A DNA stretch of 64,000 bases from Rhabdophis nuchalis (Eukaryota > Chordata > Lepidosauria > Squamata > Natricidae): positions 200,037,605-200,101,604 of the forward strand of contig CM077643.1 in the NCBI GenBank assembly GCA_039707465.1. The letters run 5' to 3'. Position 1 is the stretch's first letter. Each line of letters starts with the position of its first letter. Positions 56,520-64,000 of the stretch are shown here, piece by piece. A model generated the notes under the pieces. The model had not been told where the DNA came from. It worked only from the letters and a program-made list of their open reading frames with translations, and made no database searches. Made by a program: the position numbers and the translations under genes.

Positions 56520-57185
56520 TCTCACTGCAGTGTCAAACAATAATCATCCAGGATCGATTGATTCCAGCTGCTGTTTCCATTGTGGCAATGTCCTGATGAA
56601 ACCATTTACCCATATGTGTCACTGACTGCACATAGACTTTTGAGAAAGAAGTCTAAGTGTGAATGCAGAAAATGAACCTTTAGTGGCATGTTGCACTTCA
56701 TGGTTTTGTGTGTCATCCAGCTGAATAAAGTTTGATGCTTTGCAATTGCCATTTATCTGGCCCCACTAACAGATCTCTAACTATTTGTCAATTGATGTCG
56801 TAGCTAATCTATGGACCAACAAGAATGTTTTCCTTAATCTCAGCATTAGTTACTCTTGGAAACATCTGTCTCACATAACAAAAACCTTCACCTTCCTTGT
56901 TCATTGTTTTCACAAAGTTTTTAATCAGTCTAGGTGAAGTGGAGGCAAAAAATATCTAAATCGAATAAAGAAACAGTTCATGTGCCACATTTTTCTGTCC
57001 AGGAATCAAATTCTTTTGAAGTGGCCATGAATGATATGTGCCTGTCCTGCATGGTGGTCCTATTTGCATATGGAACAATAGTATTTGGTATATCTGAGTT
57101 GCATTTCAAGCAACAGAGTTACTTTTTTAAAATCTCCACAGGTATTCCAATTCTACTTGGTGTTCTGGATGTGCTTCAACAATAG
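56520..57185 (-). pseudogene. Decayed copy of a multicopy protein family (CNM-HFLHSHLDFF/FHQD type)
   Basis: Reading the reverse strand from 57185: CGDFKKVTLLLEMQLRYTK then YYCSICK, HHAGQAH; PPLHLD followed by LIKNFVKTMNKEGEGFCYV, FPRVTNAEIKENILVGP; CNMPLKVHFLHSHLDFF; and after a frameshift KWFHQDIATME with a degraded tail near 56530. This order (GGYTK.C..C, LPPLHIKLGLMKNFVKAL-like, GP-I, HFLHSHLD, GERFHQD) is that of an uncharacterised protein type found in many copies in animal genomes. I do not know its biochemical role; the copy number suggests a mobile origin. At least four in-frame stops and one frameshift make it a pseudogene. Confidence 0.65.
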
Positions 57186-60020
57186 TTCCTTGTTCTCTTA
57201 TGTGCAACATAGCCAAAGGGTATAAATAAATAAAATACAGGGGAAATGAACACTAATAATCCCTGTAATTGAGGAAATGCTTTATTCAACTTTCTAGAAA
57301 GTCTCTTTATGACTTGACTTTGAGCTAGGAAAGGAGAGCACATGCTGCAAGTGTATAAGAGAAAGAGAAAGAAATGAGGATTCTCAGTAAGTGGTACAAG
57401 CCATAAAATACATCTCACAAATCACTCACTAATCATCTTTATAAAACCTAATAAGCCATGTAGAATGATGGCAGGAGAAGTACTTCTGAGCTACTGGAAG
57501 TCATCAGCCAGTACCTGTCAGAAATAGCCTCCAGTGAACATGAAACTGCTGTAAAGAAATCTGTGGCCCACTAAAGTAAAGTTTTATTACTGGTTATTAG
57601 TGGAATGTTAACTTTTCTCCTTGTGACAGGAAATTGGGGGGTGGGGGGGAACAGTGTTGATAGATGGTTTGAAGGAGAAGGGCATCATTGCGCATACTTT
57701 ATTTCAGTAATTTTATTTCAGTATTTTTGGGCTAGTTCCTCAAAAATGTTGACCACTAAGATGTCAACTTTGGCTGCTGGTGAGAAGAAACTGCTCTTCC
57801 TCCCTAATTTTTTCTCTAATTTTGTAACCATTGGATAGTTGTGGGTTTTCTCTGATGGTTGAGAGCAGGAAAGAACTGTATTTTATTCCATTCTTGCACT
57901 TTTATTGCTAGATTAAGACTTAGTCTTTCATATCTTACTTTCCCTTCAAAACAGAAAATCTCAGGTTCACCATTTGCTGTTCACTGCAACAAACCACTCA
58001 CTTTTTTTCTATGCAGGGATGGTCACTCTGGAGACATGGATAAATATGACATATTTGTTTAGAAATATGAAATATATCAAACAAATACATTTCCCACATT
58101 GGCAATTTGCATATCTCATTTTAAGAAAAAGCCTCTTGAAAGACATTTTGGAAAATAATTGTAAACTTGTATCAATTTGTTGATGTTTAAACTGCTGTCT
58201 TGCTCTAATCTGACTAATCAGATAATTTCAGGGTAACATTGCATTTATACTATTTGTATATAGACCATATCAATCCACTTTCTCAGAGCCATGCTCACCA
58301 GATATGTTGATACTTCTCAGAATACCCGACCAGTTTGAAAACAAGAAAGAAACAACATGAAAACAAAATGAAAGGTAAGACTATGGTAAAATTCAACCAT
58401 AAACCAAATCTATAACATAATTATTTGTTCTTACAACTTTATTTTTACCCAACTAACTGAAACCGAGATTCATATCATCATTTCAGATTGTAAACTAGTC
58501 AAAACTTCCTATTTTTCCTTCCTAAAAATGCCCTGGCTGCCAATCTCACAGAGGACATCTGAAATTCTTTGGGCACTGGGTTTGTTTTAGAAGTCAGTCC
58601 AGAAAATCTGGGAACATGATGTGTTGAGGTCTTTCCATAAAAGATAAATAATGAATGGATGCCATTTTACTTTCAAATACAAAGGGGAGGGGATTCACTA
58701 AAATGACAACCTTTTCTTTTTATGCTTGGCTACATAAATACTAAAAGAAGTAGACTATGGTAAGACTGTTTCCGAGCTGGTGAGGTCCACATGAAGAGTA
58801 TAATCAAAAGCTAGTCCCTTAATTTAAGAGTTGGCACTACACAGATTAAAATGCACAAGCTAAGAAGTGGTGTTATTTCCTCATAAATTCCCATAAATCA
58901 TAGGCACATTACTAAGGGCTGCAGAAAAGCAGCAAAAATATAAAAGTGTGAAAATACAGCAGAGAATCTGAGCAAGTCCAATCCTTTGCCTGACCTGCAG
59001 ACAGAAGCTAAGGTACTTTTTAATTTAAGGTATTTCCAAAAGGCAACACGATGCCACCACCATCAGTACAAGTTTTTTTGGCAGGATTAGATCTGGAAAA
59101 TATTCTTGAAAACTTCCTTCTTCGTAAAGCAGAGTGGAGATCTCGTGGTTTGAGTCTACAAAAGGACTCTCTCTCCTTCCTCTAGGAAGTGGTTCGATCC
59201 CTCTTTCTAACTCCATTCCTAACTGATTAATAGACTACCTGATAAAAAAAAACTTAAGAGGATCAATTTAAAGAAATATCTGGTTTAACATTCAACACTA
59301 GAACAATCTGATGGCTCTTGGAATCTTAGAAACAGGGCATGAGCAAAATTATGATCTAAACCTATCAACTAGCAAAGCTATCATTTCCCACTCTCATTCC
59401 TAGCAACTAATATTGAAAGCATATGACTTCCTAATCTGGAAATCACACCAACATGACTAGGAGCCATCCTCCATGAATTACTTTATTTCCTAAGGTTTAT
59501 TTCCTATTTATTTCAATCTGGTGTGTATCACTAAATCTAGTGGCAGTGATCTTTACAAACCAGGTGGAGTGTCACAATGATGATCATGATCATGATATTA
59601 TCCAGCAGCTAAAAACTGGAGCTAGACAGGCAATGAAATGTTTATTTATGTATATTTAAAGTAACCAATTAGTGTAAGAAGTTATCTGAGACATTTACAG
59701 TTCTTATGCTCCTCTGAAATCAAAAACTAGTGTCTACATTTCTCAAATAAGCTGTGATTCAACAAAATTATCTTTTTTGCAAGTTGGAAGAATTCACAGT
59801 TTCATATTGTACTAACTGGATTAGAAGTTCGAAAAAAGTTATTAGGAAAAAGTTTAGCATCTGATATAATTTGAATATGTAACACATTTGACATTTGCAA
59901 TTGTAATTCAATTTCAAGTTTTCTCTTTTTCTGTTAAAAATCAATTTTATCAACCCATCCTTATATTGTTATGGTTTCTTAGAGCATAAAAATAGAAGCA
60001 GTTTAGAAACTATGGAACAG
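57186..60020. other. AT-rich intergenic DNA
   Basis: Nothing recognised. The pseudogene at 56520-57185 may extend a little further to the right. Confidence 0.5.
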
Positions 60021-60869
60021 GGAATTTAGCCTAGCTTTCTTTTTATATATGAGGTCTTTATTAGATTTCAACATCAAACATTAAAACACAAACTAATATA
60101 AAGGGAAAGGGAATAGCAAAGAAATTAAAAATGACAAAAATATTATACATCAAGCAAATATTGCAAATATGACACCTGACTTTTAGTACAGAGATATTAA
60201 CAATATAAAATTTATCTAGGTTTAAACAAATAACACCAATGTATAAAATATCTTAAATACCAATACTCAACATACTGAAAAAACAGTATTCATAAACTTC
60301 ATTTCTATTAATTTAATATAAAAGATAATAAATTATCAGATCTAAGGAACCTGATGTTTAGAAAGCTACAATATTTTCCTAGTAAAATCCGATCCAATCT
60401 TAAAATCCCAAAATCAAAAATTGATTCTTCTCTTTCTCTTGTAAGAAATCTAACAATGGACTCAATAATCTCTAAGCAACACAGTCAATTTCACCATCTT
60501 GGCTAGTTCCATGAATTTCAAAATCTATTCTTCCATTGTAGATATACAGTATATTTCCATAGGATATAGTAACCCTGCCACCAATGTCATATATAAAAAT
60601 AAAATTCCATATTTTTCTTCCCCTGCTTATCTACCATCCCTAAAATAAAAGTTTCAGGTTTCAGTATTACATCCATTTTCAAAATTAACCAACAAAAATA
60701 CCTAATTCTCATTTTTTGGGCCTTTTTAGGTGTCCACCAAAAATGGCAAAAAGTATCTTCAGATTTATTACATCCCCAAGATTTATTTAGAGTTACCTTA
60801 TACATCCTTGACAATTTATCTAGTTAGATATTACCAATAGATCATTTTATAATTTGTTTTAAAATTATA

Positions 60870-61363
60870 CCGTATTTTTCAGAGTATAAGACACACCGGA
60901 GTATAAGATGCACCAAGGTTTTGAAGAGGCAAATTACAAAAAAAAAGTAGGTAGGTAGATAGAGGGATAGAGAGGGATAAAATGGGGCCTTTTTTTCAAA
61001 TAAAAAGCATAACTAGCCTTGGGGGGGCTTGCAGAGTGCTCCGGGGGATGGTGGAAAAAGAGCCCATTTATCGCAAAAACAGGCCATTTTGTGTTAAATA
61101 AATTGCATGCATATCCCTATGGAGGCTTACAGAGTGCTGCTGGGGGCTGGGGGGCAAGAAATGGCCCATTTTAGGCTTATTTTTGCCCTCCCCAGTCCCC
61201 AAGAGCTTTCTGGAAGCATCCATAAGGCTAGGCACAGCCAGTTTGGTGAAGGGGATGGGGTTCCAGGAGGCAAAAAATGCTGTATTCGATGTATAAGATG
61301 CACCCAGATTTTCAGCCTCTTTTTAGAGGAAAAAAGGTGTGTCTTATACTCCGAAAAATGCGG
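60870..61363. mobile_element. TA-flanked inverted-repeat element, 494 bp
   Basis: Ends CCGTATTTTTCAGAGTATAA and, from the right inward, CCGCATTTTTCGGAGTATAA, each followed by GACACACC. TA on both sides (60868-60869, 61364-61365), as in Tc1/mariner-type insertion; I cannot assign the superfamily with certainty. Secondary copies of the GTATAAGATGCACC motif occur just inside each end. No transposase. Confidence 0.75.
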
Positions 61364-61496
61364 TAATTCAATGTTAATTTCAAACCTTGTGTCCACATAT
61401 GTTCCCACTGATCAAACATAGTATCATGACCACAATGTTTACTCCATTTAACTATACCATCTTTCACATATTCATCTTCAAGTTTAAACTTTAAGA

Positions 61497-61799
61497 CAGT
61501 GGTGGGTTGCAGGCAGTACACTCCGGTACGGGTGTACCAAAGCCTGCTCACTGTTCCAATACAGTGCTCCTGAGGGCCCACCCGCCCGCCCGCCCACGCT
61601 CCTTACCTTTCTTTAAAGTCTTCGCCGCTTATGCGCGTACAGCGCCTGCACAATGCTCTGCCGAGCAGCTGGAGTGTCGCAGAGACTCACGGAGATGTCG
61701 CTAGATGGTAAGACACATGCACGTTGCGTGTGTCCATGTGGACGCCACTGGGCCCATTCCAACCGTACAAGTTGGAACGGGATGCAGAACCCACCACTG
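61497..61799. mobile_element. hAT-type MITE, 303 bp
   Basis: Ends CAGTGGTGGGTTGCAGGCAG and GATGCAGAACCCACCACTG. Flanks CTTTAAGA (61489-61496) and CTTCAAGA (61800-61807), one mismatch. The L1 frame on either side is continuous in alignment, so the insertion came after the L1. Confidence 0.9.
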
Positions 61800-62392
61800 C
61801 TTCAAGAATATTTATATACTTTTGCAATAAGATGCTCATCATTAGTACATATTTTTTCAAACTCCATTTTTTAACCTGCAAACACATTTTAGCCAGTTTA
61901 AATCTTTCTGATGGTTGCATATTCGCAAACCAATGACAATTGTAACCATACCTTACAAATTCTTCTCTTGCTGTAAGCCTTATCCCAATCATCATAAATA
62001 AACAAATCAACATATGTCCACCACGGTTGTTTAACAATCCCTTTTCTTCTAAAAGAGGCAGTTTAGGAAACAACTTTATTTTACATTTGTTCCAAACTTT
62101 CAGTATGATATCTTACAAAATAGTTATTGCATTCAGTTCTAATTTCTCATACCATAAGTAACTGTGCCACCCAAATCTCAATTCATGACCTTCTAACTCC
62201 AGTAGCCTTTCATTTTTTTTAAAGCCATCCAATCCTTTATCCAAAGTAAATAACATGCCTCAAAATATAATTTTAGATTGGGAAAAGCCAGCCAGCCTCT
62301 CTCCTTGGCATCTTGAAGCAATTTATGTTTAGGTCTTGGGGTTTTTTTGCCTTGCAACACAAACTTAGAAAGGAATTTTCCCTAGCTTTCTT

Positions 62393-64000
62393 GTGCAGAG
62401 ACAGTATCTTTATATTGTATCTTTCTGTAGGCTTCTGCTAATATGGCAAAAAAAACCCTAGATTTAATTATCACAGGTTGTTCTGGAAATCTGCTGGCTG
62501 AACAGATACAGAAGCTGAGAAAGTCTGTTACTAGAGAATAAATAGAGAGAGGGGGGGGGGGAGAGAGAGAGCCTGACAGGGACAGGTTAAGCAACTAAAA
62601 ATTGTAGGTGAAAGAAACATTTTTATCTGGCATTCAAAGGTTCATTAAGTCGGCACCAGTCATACCTCAGGAGACCAGGTACATAGACACTAAAAAGAGG
62701 CCTTCTCAATTGCAATGTGTATGTCAGATAGGCCATTCCCAAAGGAACTGTGTGATTCCAAGTGGCTTCTATTCATCCACTGTTTTGTCATCAATTCTCC
62801 TGGTGTGTTTGCTTGGCTGGATTTCAGCAAACAGTATGGCTTTTGTTAAACTAAATCTTTTTTTAAAAAACACCCCGACAAAGGTTTTCATCAGATTTCT
62901 CCTAGATGCTAAGTATAAAACCAACTTTGTCAAGTTTCTTCAGGACTATATTTCACAAAACAATTCCATCAACAAATCCATTTCTTATGTCTTTCATGGT
63001 CCTATCTCATTTGGTCTCCTAAGAAGACTCTCGGAAATAAGGCAGCTGTTCTCCAAGACCATACCCTTATCCCCAGGCCTTTCATTCTGTTACACAGTCC
63101 CTCTGTACTATGGTCTATCTTTTTTAAATATTGATTCATCAGTATGCAGGGATAAAAAGTAACCTGCCCCCTTCCAAATCTAACAGATCTATAATTTTCC
63201 AGAAGCCCAGATAACATTATCAACACAGGACAACACAGAGTTTAGTTCAGCTAAATCTGAAGAACCAGGGGTTTCTCATTCCTATTCTAAAATGTGCCTT
63301 ACACACAAAGAAAAAAAAAGGCAATCTCTCAAGGCAGAATCTCTCAAGATCCTATCTAATCCATTCCCAGGATCCCATCACACCTGGAATATCTTTGTCC
63401 CCCACCCCACCCCCTTTTTTTTAGAGTAAATGAGCATCTTTACAAACAGATCTCAGGGCAGCATTGAGCTGTCATTTTTTTTTTTTAATGAACATGTAAC
63501 CCAGAGCTACACTTGAAAATAAAAGTGAATGCCAGGGACTGATATTTTAGTTTGCAACATCCCAGCTTTCTGTATATGATTGCAGTTGTTTTAAATAAAC
63601 AGAATCTTTAAAAAAATACAAGCAAGAAACTTGTCCATAATAATCACTTTTGTTTATTCACAAGACAAATCTTTCTTCAGATCCCATTGGCCTTCTCATA
63701 TCTAACACAAGTCTTCCTATAGTTTTGTTATGGGACTTAAAACAGGAACATTTATCTATCAATCTGTGAATGGAAATTTAGTTCTCCTGTGGCACATAAT
63801 TCTACCAACTGAAAATAGAAGCCCAGCTAGAGAAAAAGACTGGTCAGGAAATTTGCCAAGGATCATTGATTGGTTTCCAAATTACAGTACTTCATCCTCT
63901 AATTCACTTCCAAACATTTAAACAAAATACATGTTGGTTATTTTGTTGGTGTTAATTATTTTCATCTTTTAGTATACCGTAGATCTCTTCACTGCCTCCC
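62393..64000. other. AT-rich intergenic DNA with one chance-like open frame
   Basis: A (GA)n/G-run lies at 62545-62570. See 62608-63162 for the only long frame. Confidence 0.45.
62608..63162 (+). CDS. Hypothetical ORF, 184 codons, doubtful
   Basis: An open frame with no similarity I recognise. Residues about 59-80 (VLSSILLVCLLGWISANSMAFV) are hydrophobic enough for one membrane segment. No splice-site, promoter or codon-bias evidence supports expression, and the base composition matches the surrounding non-coding DNA, so chance is the leading explanation. Confidence 0.15.
   Translation: MKETFLSGIQRFIKSAPVIPQETRYIDTKKRPSQLQCVCQIGHSQRNCVIPSGFYSSTVLSSILLVCLLGWISANSMAFVKLNLFLKNTPTKVFIRFLLDAKYKTNFVKFLQDYISQNNSINKSISYVFHGPISFGLLRRLSEIRQLFSKTIPLSPGLSFCYTVPLYYGLSFLNIDSSVCRDKK

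Larger units (their letters stand above)
60042..62371 (-). mobile_element. L1-type LINE, 3' part of ORF2, interrupted twice
   Basis: Flanked by a 21-bp duplication with two mismatches (60021-60041 and 62372-62392; shared core CCTAGCTTTCTT). On the reverse strand the ORF2 C-terminal region is readable in order: LPLLEEKGLLNNRGGHMLI (near 62050), FVRYGYNCHWFA, KYVLMMSILLQ; then DGIVKWSKHCGHD, QWEHMWTQGLKLTLN (61370-61490); then MYKVTLNKSWGCNKSEDTFC and HFWWTPKKAQK (60690-60814). Stops occur. The 3' UTR ends with AATAAA (60057-60062 complement). A hAT element (61497-61799) and a TA-flanked element (60870-61363) split it. About 1.5 kb of L1 remains. Confidence 0.8.

Overview
This window is vertebrate, almost certainly squamate, and probably snake, nuclear DNA. 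It is AT-rich and dense in microsatellites, and I recognise no host protein-coding exon. What can be read is a layered record of transposable elements: L2-type, CR1-type, Rex1-type, L1-type and BovB/RTE-type LINEs, Penelope-like elements, a tRNA-derived squamate-type SINE, solo LTRs, many hAT-type DNA elements with 8-bp target duplications, and two TA-flanked elements whose ends read like TATAAGAC. No functional host gene, tRNA gene, rRNA gene or CRISPR array is visible.

Layout. 0.5-6.3 kb: a long reverse-strand L2 LINE (endonuclease plus reverse transcriptase) split by a second, forward-strand L2; then a small hAT MITE and another L2 3' fragment. 7.8-9.2 kb: two hAT MITEs and a hairpin of about 208 bp. 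10.0-10.5 kb: a Penelope-like insertion with pseudo-LTR-like direct repeats. 13.2-15.5 kb: a CR1 containing an L2 tail, then a 1.5-kb L2. 16.4-17.3 kb: a hAT inserted in a (CCTT)n array, itself carrying another hAT. 20.5-21.1 kb: BovB-like and Penelope-like remnants. 23.6-24.8 kb: two hAT elements, one holding an L2 tail. 27.9-28.8 kb: a large fold-back element. 29.0 kb: a 93-bp Penelope fragment with a hammerhead-like core. 31-39 kb: CR1 remnant, solo LTR, L1 3' end and several L2 fragments.

40.3-46.6 kb: an L1-type insertion that carries only an intact 282-codon ORF1 and a polyadenylated 3' UTR with no ORF2, flanked by a 16-bp duplication; then a solo LTR, a SINE, an ancient L2/CR1-L3 copy, a CR1 end and a short copy sharing the same L1 3' UTR. 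48.5-52.7 kb: a Rex1-like LINE split inside its endonuclease by a 1.16-kb GC-rich hAT element that contains a near-continuous 350-bp palindrome. 54.3-57.2 kb: another hAT, a CR1 with an expanded pentanucleotide tail, and a decayed reverse-strand copy of a multicopy protein family whose function I cannot name. 60.0-62.4 kb: an L1 ORF2 3' fragment interrupted twice (TA-flanked element and hAT).

The elements act through one another rather than as a pathway: LINE reverse transcriptases would mobilise the SINE and 5'-truncated copies, and an absent hAT transposase would have moved the MITEs. The most reusable results are the dated nestings, since exact target duplications let several empty sites be inferred, and the ORF1-only L1 with an unbroken reading frame.
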